From a virus: DNA of 64,000 bases. The stretch spans positions 1-64,000 of the IMG/VR virus record IMGVR_UViG_3300032307_000539. One strand, given 5' to 3'. The notes under the pieces were generated by a model. The model was not told where the DNA came from and did not search any database. It worked only from the letters and a program-made list of their open reading frames with translations. The position numbers were made by a program, and so were the translations under genes. Shown piece by piece: positions 26,443 to 35,474 of the stretch (the stretch's first letter is position 1; every line of letters begins with the position of its first letter).

Positions 26443-28720
26443 GCTTTCTTATTAAAACGCTTTGCATTCCGTTGTTAGAATATCTTGCAAAGTTAAAAAT
26501 TATTTCTTTAGGTTTTTCTTGAGTCTTTTTAGCGTAGCTTTTATTTGCCATAATAGCTAGACCACTACTAATCGTGGCGTCGTACTTTGTTCTGTCTGAT
26601 ATGTTAAAGTTGGCCCAATCCATTAATGTTTTATTAAAGTACATATTTCCGCAAGAACCTACCTCTCTAAACTCTCCAGTGTGGTCTATTCCAACAAACT
26701 CGTCAATGTAACTTTCAACGGCCTGTGCCTGCAAATCTCTTGTTTGCTCAGAAGAAGGAATACCACCTAGTTCTTTCTCAGATGTAGATAGTTCGTTCTT
26801 GTGCTTGTCAGGCCTGTTAAGTGAGTAACCTCTGTAACCACGATTTTTAAAGTACTTTAATTGACCAACTTTATTATTCTCAATAAGTATTGGCATTGAG
26901 TAAAAAACGCAAGCCATTAAGCAGTCTTCATAAAACTCTTCTGCCGTTCTTGGTCTAGCAATATATTCTAAGAAAAAATGATTACTCGGAGCCCCTTCTA
27001 AATTAAATTTTGTTAGGCCGTGTAAAGAACCTTTTGAGCCGCCTCCACCAACTACTCCTGAAATATCATAAGTATCACAACCAAAAGCCCCTATATGAGC
27101 GTTTTTAGGATGCTTTGTTCCGTTTTGTTTAATGTCTATTTGGTTTCTCATCTCTTTCTCTGGAAACCAAGTAACTTTAAAGTTGCCCTCATTTGTAGGA
27201 ATCCATATAACTTCAGAGTCTTGAATCCCATTCTTCCAAGCAAACTTTCCAGTATGAACAATACTTCTTGTAATTAAGTCATCATTAAACTCTATTTGCT
27301 CGTATATTTTATTTAAGTCAAACAAAGAGTTTTTAGCCTCGTCTCTAAAAGCGTGAGATTCTGTTCTTGGGTTTTGTCTGTAAAACTCGTTAAGAGCATC
27401 TGAGTCACCTCTCAGCGAATCCACTGTGTTATTCCAAAACTCTATAACGCCCTGATATATGTATTCGCCATCTATACCCAATACAGGTGTTTCTGGTGTT
27501 TCAAGAACCGGCATACCGTATCGGTCTATATACCCTTCAAAATTCCATTCTGTAGGTATAAACAAAGAATACAAACCGGACTTTGTTTGTCCATTGGCGT
27601 TTCTCTGAAGCACATTACTATTCATGTATATTTTCTTAAAACCGGACCCCCCCTCTTTTTGAGAGTTACAAGTGCTTCCCATCATGCACTTGCCTATAAC
27701 TTTACTACCAACGCGTAAACAAGTCTGAACTACTCGCCAGTTATTTTCAATGCTATTTGGCGGCAACCATTTACCGCTTTCATCTTCTACCAAGAGTTTT
27801 AACTTTTCACCGTCATAAGAGTTATCTCCTGTGTTTTTCCAGTCTATAGATGTGTCTAATCCGTCGATAGAATCTTCTTCACTATCGAACATATTGTTTT
27901 TAGATATTTTCTTTGCAGGAACCCTATACGCCAATTCAGATTTTGGTTTATCCATACCATCTTGGATAGGTTTAAAAAAGAATGGATAGTTTGTTGATAC
28001 AGGAACAACCTTGTCTGTAAACATTTTTTTTGCGTCAGGCCCTGTTTTTGAAAGAATACCTATTCGGCTGTTTTTACTTATAGTGGCTATATTTACTGCT
28101 TCACCAGATGCCATAAAAGAAAATCCGGAACGTCTGTTTTTTAGATAGCACATTCCGTAACATCTGTAATCAGCTTTACAAGCCTCCCAGAAAATCCAAA
28201 AAATTCTATTTGACTCACGAAAGTCCGGTAAACCTACGTCTATTTTCGTCCACTGAAGGTACATATAGTTTGTTCCAGTAATATAGGTTGGCTTTCCATT
28301 ATTCATAAACCAAAAACCATACTCTCTTCTATCAAACTCTTCTTCTATGTAAGGAACCCACTTATCTCTAAATTCAGAAGGCATTTTATTCCACATAAAA
28401 ATGTTCTGTATCTTAGATAGTTCCTTTGGGTATTCAAAAGGCTTCCAGTATTGTTCTTCTTTTTTAGACGAATTTTTATGTATTGATTTATGGCTATGTG
28501 GAAGTGCTATTTTTAAGTTTTGAATCTCATAGACATCTCCTATGGTTCCGTCTTTTGATATTACTACTAAATCAAACTCTTTGTTATAACCATAAACCCA
28601 AGATTTAGATTTGTTTCTTTTTAAAATTTCTTTTTCCGGAACAACATCTACTAATCGATATATATTATTTTCCTCTTCTTTCTGCAAAGGTTTGCATTGA
28701 TTTTGATTCGTTTTTTTCAT
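26435..28720 (-). CDS. Large terminase subunit
   Basis: A 761-residue DNA-packaging motor. A Walker A-like element occurs as YLKNRRSGFSFMASGEA around residues 190-206, the R-R-x-G variant common in terminases. The Walker B-like LKLLVEDESGKW lies near 305. The RNase H-like nuclease half includes GAFGCDTYD near 540 with candidate metal-binding Asp residues and later acidic positions. It precedes the portal gene with an 8-base overlap. Its 5' end overlaps the 93-residue gene by 56 bases, which is long but plausible because no nearer in-frame ATG exists. The 93-residue gene may be the small subunit. Confidence 0.85.
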   Translation of the reverse strand: MKKTNQNQCKPLQKEEENNIYRLVDVVPEKEILKRNKSKSWVYGYNKEFDLVVISKDGTIGDVYEIQNLKIALPHSHKSIHKNSSKKEEQYWKPFEYPKELSKIQNIFMWNKMPSEFRDKWVPYIEEEFDRREYGFWFMNNGKPTYITGTNYMYLQWTKIDVGLPDFRESNRIFWIFWEACKADYRCYGMCYLKNRRSGFSFMASGEAVNIATISKNSRIGILSKTGPDAKKMFTDKVVPVSTNYPFFFKPIQDGMDKPKSELAYRVPAKKISKNNMFDSEEDSIDGLDTSIDWKNTGDNSYDGEKLKLLVEDESGKWLPPNSIENNWRVVQTCLRVGSKVIGKCMMGSTCNSQKEGGSGFKKIYMNSNVLQRNANGQTKSGLYSLFIPTEWNFEGYIDRYGMPVLETPETPVLGIDGEYIYQGVIEFWNNTVDSLRGDSDALNEFYRQNPRTESHAFRDEAKNSLFDLNKIYEQIEFNDDLITRSIVHTGKFAWKNGIQDSEVIWIPTNEGNFKVTWFPEKEMRNQIDIKQNGTKHPKNAHIGAFGCDTYDISGVVGGGGSKGSLHGLTKFNLEGAPSNHFFLEYIARPRTAEEFYEDCLMACVFYSMPILIENNKVGQLKYFKNRGYRGYSLNRPDKHKNELSTSEKELGGIPSSEQTRDLQAQAVESYIDEFVGIDHTGEFREVGSCGNMYFNKTLMDWANFNISDRTKYDATISSGLAIMANKSYAKKTQEKPKEIIFNFARYSNNGMQSVLIRKHE

Positions 28721-28946
28721 CGGTTTTTTTGCTTATCATTTCCTCTTCATTGTCTATTCTTTGCAACAAATACAAAGCATCCTCAAAAGCAGTCCTTTTA
28801 GCTGAAACTGCGTTTTTTAGTTTGTCAGCAGATAAATCTCCGCCTTCTTCACCAACAATGCTTTCTTCTAAAACCTTGATAAGCTCGTTAATTGACTTAT
28901 AAGCAGCGTCAATAATCCTCTGCCTAATCTCTTTTTTGTCTTGCAT
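28665..28946 (-). CDS. Small acidic helical protein, candidate small terminase
   Basis: A 93-residue, mostly helical protein (QDKKEIRQRIIDAAYKSINE then DKLKNAVSAKRTAFEDALYL) directly before the large terminase. Small, helical proteins in this position are often small terminase subunits, but I see no clear HTH motif, so the name is only contextual. The last 56 bases overlap the terminase start in another frame. Confidence 0.45.
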   Translation of the reverse strand: MQDKKEIRQRIIDAAYKSINELIKVLEESIVGEEGGDLSADKLKNAVSAKRTAFEDALYLLQRIDNEEEMISKKTDEKNESKSMQTFAERRGK

Positions 28947-28947
28947 T

Positions 28948-29508
28948 TTAATTAAATTTTAATACTATATCTGAAAGTCTCATTCTATAAAGCCTTTCAT
29001 CGTTTAAAAAAAACTCGTACTCGCTATTTTTTTTAAAACCAATTAAATCCCCTTTTGTAACATCTTTAAAGTCCTCGTTAAAAATTACAATATGACCAAT
29101 ATGCTGCTTTTCTTTTTTGCAATCATCTATAAGGACGTATTCATTTTTCACTGGTTTTACAAAACAGTAGTCGTTATTAGCCTTCCACTCTTCATTGTTT
29201 TTTTTGTAAGCATATATCTTGTAGTCGTCAACAAGATACTCGTCGTCTTTAAAAAACTCTGATGACTTCTTTGGCCGGCCTTTCATATCGTAGTAGGTTC
29301 TAAATACGTTGTGATGTACGATTACTAAGTCACCAACACATATCATTCCCTTATATTCTTTAGGAATAGCCTTAACAACTCCAACTCTATTTACGCTTTT
29401 GTGGTCTTCAAAAGAAGTGTTTTTGATTACGTCTACTCCATTTATTTTTTTTGAGTTGTTATACTCTCCATTCAACGGAGTGATTATAAAATACCTAACA
29501 GACTGCAT
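28948..29508 (-). CDS. Possible GroES-like-fold protein, 186 aa
   Basis: Two segments resemble cpn10-type beta barrels as seen in phage co-chaperonins. One runs NRVGVVKAIPKEYKGMICVG then DLVIVHHNVFRTYYD, with a later VDDYKIYAYKK. The second begins DYCFVKPVKNEYVLIDD and has HIGHIVIFNE and KGDLIGFKKNSEYEFF. The G-V-V / V-G-D-x-V-x-x-H-x-N pattern is like GroES 'vGDxVly'. It may be a divergent co-chaperonin, or a structural protein with that fold. The call is by eye only. It is in the terminase operon, not near groES/groEL. Confidence 0.4.
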   Translation of the reverse strand: MQSVRYFIITPLNGEYNNSKKINGVDVIKNTSFEDHKSVNRVGVVKAIPKEYKGMICVGDLVIVHHNVFRTYYDMKGRPKKSSEFFKDDEYLVDDYKIYAYKKNNEEWKANNDYCFVKPVKNEYVLIDDCKKEKQHIGHIVIFNEDFKDVTKGDLIGFKKNSEYEFFLNDERLYRMRLSDIVLKFN

Positions 29509-29729
29509 TAAAACTCAAGGTTATATTCAACGACAACGCTATAAGGTTTGTTTATTTTTTTCCAAAGAAGCAGCTCTTTATCCTCGTTTTCAACCCAAAC
29601 AAAAAAGGATTCTTCAGATTCAAGTATTGCGTTTATCTTATATTTTGATGAAACTCTTTGCTCTACAAAGTAGTGCATTCCATCCTTGTAGTCTTTCCCT
29701 AAAGTTATTTTTCTTATTAAACCATTCAT
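29508..29729 (-). CDS. Hypothetical protein, 73 aa
   Basis: A small beta-rich protein with Trp and Lys residues (EESFFVWVENEDKELLLWKK). First gene downstream of the terminase-operon promoter; its stop overlaps the start of the 186-residue gene by one base. No known motif. Confidence 0.5.
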   Translation of the reverse strand: MNGLIRKITLGKDYKDGMHYFVEQRVSSKYKINAILESEESFFVWVENEDKELLLWKKINKPYSVVVEYNLEF

Positions 29730-29744
29730 TAGATTAAATTTTTA

Positions 29745-29752
29745 CAAATTTA
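29745..29752 (-). promoter_or_regulatory. Bacteroidota-type -7 box (TAAATTTG) for terminase operon
   Basis: TAAATTTG on the minus strand, abutting the stop of the 107-residue membrane gene and 15 bases before the 73-residue gene. Confidence 0.5.
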
Positions 29753-30076
29753 TTAAAAAAAACAAAGAAAAATCAACCCTCCATAGCCTCCAGAAAAAAC
29801 ATCGTTTATGTCAAACTTATTTCCTCGTTTTGCGTGATAGTGTTCCCATGCGAAGTTAGGAATATATCCAGCAATCCAGCCTATAACAGCCTTGGCCAAA
29901 AATGGCAAATCAGATGTTTGAGGTAATATGTAAACCAAGAAAGCGAAGAATGCACCTGCTAATAAATGCAGGTAGTGTCTTTCTTTAATAAATCCCTTAA
30001 TTATTTTAGGGAGATTAGTTACAATAGGATGTAGATGTTGTAACAACGCGTAAAATGTTGAGTCTTTAAATGCCAT
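29753..30076 (-). CDS. Membrane protein, 107 aa
   Basis: Two to three hydrophobic stretches are visible: LHLLAGAFFAFLVYILP, LAKAVIGWIAGYIPNFAW and GGYGGLIFLCFF at the C-terminus. The overall layout resembles small phage-encoded inner-membrane proteins, possibly holin-like, but no family signature is seen. It overlaps the 115-residue membrane gene by 11 bases, so the two are coupled. Confidence 0.55.
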   Translation of the reverse strand: MAFKDSTFYALLQHLHPIVTNLPKIIKGFIKERHYLHLLAGAFFAFLVYILPQTSDLPFLAKAVIGWIAGYIPNFAWEHYHAKRGNKFDINDVFSGGYGGLIFLCFF

Positions 30077-30413
30077 ATCGTTTAGTTAAGGTGTTTCTTA
30101 AAATTAAATACTCTTTAAATTGCTGTGGACTCAGTTTTTCAGGTGCTTTTATTCCAAATTGTACCCTTTGAGTTTCGTCCATGTAATCGAAATCATCACC
30201 TGTTAATGGCTTGATTCTGAAATAAATAAACCCAAAAAATAAAGCGGTTATGGTTGTTGCGTATGCAAGCCACTGAAAAATAGTATCTTGTGATAAATAC
30301 GACAACACAAACAATGGATATATTATCCTTGCTGAACGCGTGTAATTATATGTCTTGCCAAAAATGACTACCCAATAATCAAGAGCGAAGTTTTTTACTA
30401 TTAAATTTCTCAT
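30066..30413 (-). CDS. Membrane protein, 115 aa
   Basis: Hydrophobic segments ARIIYPLFVLSYL and WLAYATTITALFFGFIYF indicate two membrane helices in the first 65 residues. A soluble, charged C-terminal tail of about 50 residues follows (DETQRVQFGIKAPEKLSPQQ). Its neighbour downstream is also a membrane protein. Function is unknown. Confidence 0.5.
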   Translation of the reverse strand: MRNLIVKNFALDYWVVIFGKTYNYTRSARIIYPLFVLSYLSQDTIFQWLAYATTITALFFGFIYFRIKPLTGDDFDYMDETQRVQFGIKAPEKLSPQQFKEYLILRNTLTKRYGI

Positions 30414-30417
30414 GATG

Positions 30418-30615
30418 TTATTCTTCTTCTATATAAGGAATAGGTTTAAATTCTATGATTTGAAATTTATCATTTCCTTCAATGTTTTCAGCTTGCTCTA
30501 AAGAAGAAATCCAATTTTCATTTATATCTTGTGTAAAATTAAAAACAAACCCTTCTTTATACTCTAGATTCTGTAGCTGGTTAACTATCTCTAATGGTAC
30601 TATCTTGACTAACAT
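30418..30615 (-). CDS. Hypothetical protein, 65 aa
   Basis: A short acidic protein with FNFTQDINENWISSLEQAEN near the middle. It lies between the fibre-associated 258-residue gene and the membrane gene with 2-4 base gaps, so it is in the same operon. Not recognised; possibly a fibre chaperone-like partner by location only. Confidence 0.4.
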   Translation of the reverse strand: MLVKIVPLEIVNQLQNLEYKEGFVFNFTQDINENWISSLEQAENIEGNDKFQIIEFKPIPYIEEE

Positions 30616-30617
30616 GT

Positions 30618-31394
30618 TTAAGATATTAAATTATTTATTATGTCTACTAATGCCCCGTGTTCAGAGTTTGTTAAACTTCCTCCTGCCCAAAAAATTCCTC
30701 CTAAAGTTGCGTTTGAGTATATACTTTCAGTCCTTAATAAAACCACATTAGCTCCACTAAAACTGGAAAAACCTGTTTGAGTTCTATTAGCGACGGTTTT
30801 ATTTCTAAAAAGTCTTAATGCAGTACTACTATCTCTATAACCAGCTTTTACCTCTGCGGCTGATGTGTAGTTAAAGGTTGAAGTTAAGTTTGAAAGCGAA
30901 TTAATCCTTATAGCGCTAGTTGAAATTGTTAATCGCATTCTGTTATTTGAAAAAGAATTAATTTCGGACATTATTGCTTCAAGACCTAAAGTACCACCAT
31001 TAACAACCCTTAATGCGTATCCAGCACTATTCAATTGATAAATACCCCCACCTTGGTTTGGTGCAAATCCTGTATTAAAATAAGCATCAACTCCATTACC
31101 GACAATGCCGCTATTAGTCACAAAAGAAAGTCCGCCAAATACTGTTCCCTGAAATAGAGATGGATTTCTTACATCTATTCTTGCGCAATCTAAACTACTA
31201 TTCCAAAGAAACTTCATAGACCTTGTTTTTGACCATATACCAGCATTAACCATATCTATAACAGCTTGGTTATGTCTTTCTTTTGTAAAATTATCAGGAT
31301 GGGGGATAGACAATGCTGTTAGTCTATCAAGATAAGACTGATATTCTGGAGAATATCCTCCTAAAGTAAGCATCATCATTCTTCTCAAACTCAT
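30618..31394 (-). CDS. Probable tail-fibre-associated/receptor-binding protein, 258 aa
   Basis: The N-terminal part (YQSYLDRLTALSIPHPDN then QAVIDMVNAGIWSK) matches a pattern common in Bacteroidota phage tail proteins that carry a lectin-like jelly-roll module. The rest is beta-rich with many Asn/Ser/Gly (GIVGNGVDAYFNTGF, ALRVVNGGTLGLEA), compatible with a concanavalin-like glucanase/lectin fold. It follows the 880-residue fibre with a 1-base gap and probably forms the distal, receptor-binding part or an accessory fibre. Confidence 0.55.
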   Translation of the reverse strand: MSLRRMMMLTLGGYSPEYQSYLDRLTALSIPHPDNFTKERHNQAVIDMVNAGIWSKTRSMKFLWNSSLDCARIDVRNPSLFQGTVFGGLSFVTNSGIVGNGVDAYFNTGFAPNQGGGIYQLNSAGYALRVVNGGTLGLEAIMSEINSFSNNRMRLTISTSAIRINSLSNLTSTFNYTSAAEVKAGYRDSSTALRLFRNKTVANRTQTGFSSFSGANVVLLRTESIYSNATLGGIFWAGGSLTNSEHGALVDIINNLIS

Positions 31395-31395
31395 A

Positions 31396-34038
31396 TTAAG
31401 CTCTTTGATTAATAGAATAAATTATTTCAGTAGAATTAATGTACATACAAAAAATGTAATTAATCTGTCCTGTTGTGTAATTTCCACTTCCACTGAGTTT
31501 TTTAAATGGAGAAGTAAATGTAGGTGCTGTTCCTGAGTTATGTATAATTACATTGGTTACGCCTACCTGAGCATTTGTTGTATCAACTGATATGTTTCCA
31601 GTTTCAGGTGTTGCAATTGAACCATACAACCTATCTGTTACAAAAGTCAAAACTGTACCTGTTGTAGTACCAGCAGCGGTTGGTAAAGGTGTATATCCTA
31701 ATGCGTCTTGTTTTGAATTAAATGTAGTCCAATCTGTAGAACTTAACTTTCCTGTATTTATTGCAGAAGCTACAGGAAGATTAAATGTATGCGTATCAGT
31801 TACTGATGAAATATTAAAATCCGTTCCTGTTGTGCCAACATCAAAATACTGTACTTGTTGTGTTAATCCATTTAACGCTGTTAGACCCGTTGTAAATGTT
31901 GTAAGCACCTCACAAAGATTACCATTCTCTGTATGTAATGTTATAGTCCTTCCACCTGTAATTACATAAATACGGACTGCCAATCTATCAGTAATGAGTA
32001 ATGAAGTTTGCGGAACAGGAATTGAGGTATAGTACTGGTCAACAGTTGTACCATTTGTAATACCTTCTGGATTTGTTGAACCACTTGCGACAAGAGTAAA
32101 CACATTTGTAGTGCTAACTTTGTAAATTTCAGCATAAAATTGTGGACTTCCACCAGATGCACTTGATTGAAAATAAAACTCTAAATTCCAATTACCACCA
32201 GGTATATTTAAAAACGAAGGGTCTCCAGCGTCAGTTATAAATGATGCAATATACCCATTACCTGCTCCATTTGTTCTTATAAAATTAGCACCTCCTCCAA
32301 GTATTGGTGTTTTACTCATTTGATAATAAGTATCTCCACCAAATGTACCTTGAGACACACTACCATTAAGATAGTAATTAACCGACGCGCCACCTCCTGT
32401 TGAGTTTGGAAAATTAGCTAATGTTCCATCACCTCTAACGTATTGCGAAACTGAACCAGCTCCAGTAACTGTTATATCACCACTTGATGTTATAGGGCTA
32501 TTTGTTACAGTAAAAGCTGAAGGCATAGTTAATCCAACAGATGTAACACCTGCAGAAGGAATTGTTGGATACGCTATCTGCTTTACATTGCCTGACGAAT
32601 CTCTTACCAATAAACTATCAGACGTGGCTCCTGTATCGGGCGTCTGAGATATTTTTAACTTACCATTAGAATCTATAACAAAAGACTCAGTATACGACGC
32701 TCCAGTCTTAAATGTATAGGTTCCTCTTGTTCTATACTCTGTTCCTATTGTGTTGTCATCTATGACTATGTTGGACTGCGACGCACTAGGGTTGCCTAAT
32801 ACAAAGTCCATTTGCGTTTGGGCCCTTTGTATGGACAGTAGTGTATTACCGTTTAAAAAACTTCTGTTTGAGTCTGCAATCTTTACAGAGCCAAAGTTAT
32901 CTTCTGATATTTTACTCCAAGTAACATTTGTTGGGGAACTGAACTTAGCTATTCTGTTTGTTTTACCAACACCTGTAATCCCAGTATCAGGCATAGATGT
33001 CAACACATAGTCCATTGTTCCGGGGTCCCATACATAGGCCAAGTCCGTGTCTAGTGCAATATATATAACTCCAACTGTGCCTATTGATGGAAACGATGCT
33101 AAGTCAGCGTACTCAACGACCTGCTCCTGCGATATAAATGGATTAACACCATCCTCACCGTCATTTGTTAGGTCCGATGTTTTTGTGGGTATTTCTGGCT
33201 TGTTTAATATTAGAGAATCTCCTCCTGTTGAGTCCCAATCCGCATTTATTTGTCTAACCCTAGCCCCTTCGCCTAAATCGAGCCAATAAGTATTTCCTCC
33301 AATCTCTGGAAGTATAGCGTCATTATCAAACTTAGCTTTATATATTCTTCCTTCGTAATAGACTACATCGCCAGCCTTATATTCGTTATTTAAAGCATCT
33401 GTGTGATTTACAGAAAACTCAATGGCGTTTAATGAAACTGCCGGTAAATCATCGATAGTTATAAAACCAACATCGTTGTTAAACTCAGATAGGTTTTCTG
33501 GAGCTCCATCTATGTCGCTGTAATTAACGGACATATCAAGCAAACCAATTAAAAAAGAATCGTTAAAAGACAAAAATCCGTTTCCGCGGACAAACTCAAC
33601 ATCTATTTTGAGTAGGTTTGAGTTGTCTGGGTGGTCTTCAACCAAAATTAACTTGTATATAGAGTAGCAATTTGGGTTTGCGGAATTGTAAAAATATATG
33701 TAGTCTCCTTCAAAACTTGAGATTAATTGGTCAAAAAAACGAACTTTTAAATCTTTTTTGGACAGCCCAAAAGATGTTACAGAATTAAACGAAACTGTAT
33801 CAGGAGAGGGTTCAAAAATCCAAATAAAGCCAGAAGGCGTGCCAGATGGGTTTTGCCACTCTGTGTACCTTAAAGTGACGGAGTTTGGAAATAAAATTGT
33901 ACCAACGCTTGAGTAGTACTCTGCAACCTTGTCGGCTGTAAAGTTCTTTGTTTGATTAGAAGACTGAGCATCGCTACCAATCCACTTATCATTACCTCTT
34001 ACTACACCATCGTTTTCGTATGTATGTATTCTTGCCAT
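31396..34038 (-). CDS. Tail fibre protein, 880 aa
   Basis: The N-terminus MARIHTYENDGVVRGNDKWI is homologous to that of the collagen-like fibre at 37921-38697, suggesting a shared attachment domain. Motifs typical of Bacteroidota phage fibres follow: KPEIPTKTSDLTNDGEDG near residue 290, repeated beta-rich segments, and SQYVRGDGTLANFPNS near 535. The middle and C-terminal parts are Thr/Ser/Gly/Asn-rich, as in trimeric fibres. It ends with a beta-rich tip. The stop overlaps the spanin-like gene's start by one base. Function is inferred as side fibre in adsorption. Confidence 0.75.
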   Translation of the reverse strand: MARIHTYENDGVVRGNDKWIGSDAQSSNQTKNFTADKVAEYYSSVGTILFPNSVTLRYTEWQNPSGTPSGFIWIFEPSPDTVSFNSVTSFGLSKKDLKVRFFDQLISSFEGDYIYFYNSANPNCYSIYKLILVEDHPDNSNLLKIDVEFVRGNGFLSFNDSFLIGLLDMSVNYSDIDGAPENLSEFNNDVGFITIDDLPAVSLNAIEFSVNHTDALNNEYKAGDVVYYEGRIYKAKFDNDAILPEIGGNTYWLDLGEGARVRQINADWDSTGGDSLILNKPEIPTKTSDLTNDGEDGVNPFISQEQVVEYADLASFPSIGTVGVIYIALDTDLAYVWDPGTMDYVLTSMPDTGITGVGKTNRIAKFSSPTNVTWSKISEDNFGSVKIADSNRSFLNGNTLLSIQRAQTQMDFVLGNPSASQSNIVIDDNTIGTEYRTRGTYTFKTGASYTESFVIDSNGKLKISQTPDTGATSDSLLVRDSSGNVKQIAYPTIPSAGVTSVGLTMPSAFTVTNSPITSSGDITVTGAGSVSQYVRGDGTLANFPNSTGGGASVNYYLNGSVSQGTFGGDTYYQMSKTPILGGGANFIRTNGAGNGYIASFITDAGDPSFLNIPGGNWNLEFYFQSSASGGSPQFYAEIYKVSTTNVFTLVASGSTNPEGITNGTTVDQYYTSIPVPQTSLLITDRLAVRIYVITGGRTITLHTENGNLCEVLTTFTTGLTALNGLTQQVQYFDVGTTGTDFNISSVTDTHTFNLPVASAINTGKLSSTDWTTFNSKQDALGYTPLPTAAGTTTGTVLTFVTDRLYGSIATPETGNISVDTTNAQVGVTNVIIHNSGTAPTFTSPFKKLSGSGNYTTGQINYIFCMYINSTEIIYSINQRA

Positions 34039-34427
34039 TAATTAGTAATTAAAAGAAACCCAGACAAAGATAGTGAAACTATGCCTATATATTTCCAAAA
34101 CGTTTTTTTCGTTTTTTCTTTTTTAATTATTTTTTCGTTGTTTATGATAACTTGGTTTAAAGAGTTGTTTTCCATCTCCTTTGATTTGTAAGCACTTAAT
34201 AGAAGTTGATTCTGTTCTTGTAACAGAGCAGTTCTTTTTTCTTCATTCTTTAAGATGTCTTTTGTTAACTTTAACTCCGCCTTGCAAGCGTCACCCTTTA
34301 TTAGCTCCGTTATTATCTTTACTGACTGAATGCTGTCCAGTATCACAACCTTTTCCTGTGCGTTCATCGAAATAACACTGCATATCAGAAACGCTATACT
34401 TACTAACAAGTTTAATTTTTTGAACAT
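34038..34427 (-). CDS. Spanin-like protein with signal and C-terminal membrane segment, 129 aa
   Basis: The N-terminus has a signal-peptide-like stretch (FKKLNLLVSIAFLICSVISMNAQ). A charged coiled coil (residues 60-105) and a C-terminal hydrophobic segment (WKYIGIVSLSLSGFLLI) follow. This layout (N-terminal export signal, periplasmic coil, C-terminal membrane helix) recalls unimolecular spanins. The N-terminus could be SPase I or, less likely, lipoprotein-processed since the residue before Cys is Ile. The gene overlaps the 127-residue coiled-coil gene by 137 bases in another frame. Confidence 0.45.
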   Translation of the reverse strand: MFKKLNLLVSIAFLICSVISMNAQEKVVILDSIQSVKIITELIKGDACKAELKLTKDILKNEEKRTALLQEQNQLLLSAYKSKEMENNSLNQVIINNEKIIKKEKTKKTFWKYIGIVSLSLSGFLLITN

Positions 34428-34674
34428 ATACTTTTTTGATTTTTGATTTTTGACGTATTAAACTATCTTTTGTTTTGACTAAAACACCATCCTTTTCTTT
34501 TAGATTTTCATACATTTTTATGTATGTTTTTGCCTGAGCATTGTAAAATAAAGCGGAATCCTTTAAAACTTTATTTTCGTGTTCAAGATGTCGAGTTTTG
34601 TTTAGGTTGAAAAACAGAGTAATTACAAGAACAGCAACAATTCCTACGGCAATGTATTTTTTATAATTCAACAT
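34291..34674 (-). CDS. Rz-like coiled-coil membrane protein, 127 aa
   Basis: One N-terminal membrane helix (YIAVGIVAVLVITLFFNL) is followed by a charged coiled-coil periplasmic stretch (residues 25-90), the usual layout of the i-spanin Rz. Its 3' part overlaps the signal-containing 129-residue gene out of frame, as Rz and Rz1 genes do. It lies between the endolysin and the other spanin-like gene in a lysis cassette. The C-terminal tail is Asn/Lys/Gly-rich and ends DNNGANKG. Confidence 0.5.
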   Translation of the reverse strand: MLNYKKYIAVGIVAVLVITLFFNLNKTRHLEHENKVLKDSALFYNAQAKTYIKMYENLKEKDGVLVKTKDSLIRQKSKIKKVYVQKIKLVSKYSVSDMQCYFDERTGKGCDTGQHSVSKDNNGANKG

Positions 34675-35164
34675 AATTAATTCCGTTTTTATCTTTAATC
34701 AATTTTCCAGAGTCATACTTTCTTTTTAAAGACCTCCAGTCATTTCCGAAGTTCATTTCAAAATGAGGCGCGTCTTTAAACCTTTTCCAGTCGCCACCCC
34801 AAGACCATCCTTTAGACTTGAAATAGTTAACAACTTCCATCCAGTCAGCTTTAGAGTCTTTGTCAAAATCACGAATCATAGACCAAGATGCCTCTTCAAA
34901 AGTTCCGTTTCCGTCATTGTCATATAACAATACAATATCAAAAGCCAATCCGTAATTATGAATTGACTGCCAAGCACGAGCGTTTGTAACTTTTGGTCTT
35001 CTATTAAACAGGGCATTTTGCTCTTCTGGCGTTCTGTAAACATACGCAAATCTAAGCCTTGCGCCTTTGCCCAACAGGTTGTTGGCCTCTATGTATTGCT
35101 GTCGAAGTTGCTCTCTAATTTTTGGATGAGCCTGCTTTATACGCTCAAGTGTAATATTATCCAT
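34661..35164 (-). CDS. Endolysin, M15-type peptidase
   Basis: This 167-residue protein has the zinc peptidase motifs of the M15 family. SIHNYGLAFDIV includes the ligands His69 and Asp76 (S-x-H-x-x-G-x-A-x-D), and DAPHFEM has the third ligand His134. A Trp/Gly-rich W-S-W-G-G-D-W precedes it. M15 phage endolysins cut peptide cross-links of peptidoglycan (L-alanyl-D-glutamate or D-Ala-D-Ala type). No signal peptide is seen, so release would need a holin. The stop overlaps the Rz-like gene by 14 bases; a holin-like gene lies just upstream. Confidence 0.85.
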   Translation of the reverse strand: MDNITLERIKQAHPKIREQLRQQYIEANNLLGKGARLRFAYVYRTPEEQNALFNRRPKVTNARAWQSIHNYGLAFDIVLLYDNDGNGTFEEASWSMIRDFDKDSKADWMEVVNYFKSKGWSWGGDWKRFKDAPHFEMNFGNDWRSLKRKYDSGKLIKDKNGINYVEL

Positions 35165-35474
35165 TTGATTTTGATTTTATTATTGCTACTCCAAGGGCTG
35201 AAAAAAAAGCGACTATAACCGCAATAGCCCATTTAAACTGTTTTACGTATGTGTTAACCTCAACTTTAAACTCTTCAAGGTCGTCAACCTTAGCCTCTAC
35301 AGAACGTAACTTTCCAGCAATACCTTGCTCAGAACTTAATGGGTTGCCCATAATTGCGTTTTTAATATCTCTGACGTCACCACCAACGTCCTCTAGCTTC
35401 TCCTTAAAAAGTCGTTGATGTTGTTCCAACCTGTCTAATCTTTCACTGTTTAGGTAATCTCTATTCGGCTCCAT
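35157..35474 (-). CDS. Coiled-coil protein with C-terminal membrane helix (holin-like), 105 aa
   Basis: Start at ATG 35472-35474 (MEPNRDYLNSERLDRLEQHQ). Long charged helices (residues 5-75) precede a C-terminal hydrophobic segment (FKWAIAVIVAFFSALGVAII). This resembles XhlA/gp-type hemolysin-like holin accessory proteins in general build. It overlaps the endolysin start by 8 bases and the 66-residue holin-like gene by 14 bases. A role in lysis is inferred from that position. Confidence 0.5.
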   Translation of the reverse strand: MEPNRDYLNSERLDRLEQHQRLFKEKLEDVGGDVRDIKNAIMGNPLSSEQGIAGKLRSVEAKVDDLEEFKVEVNTYVKQFKWAIAVIVAFFSALGVAIIKSKSNG

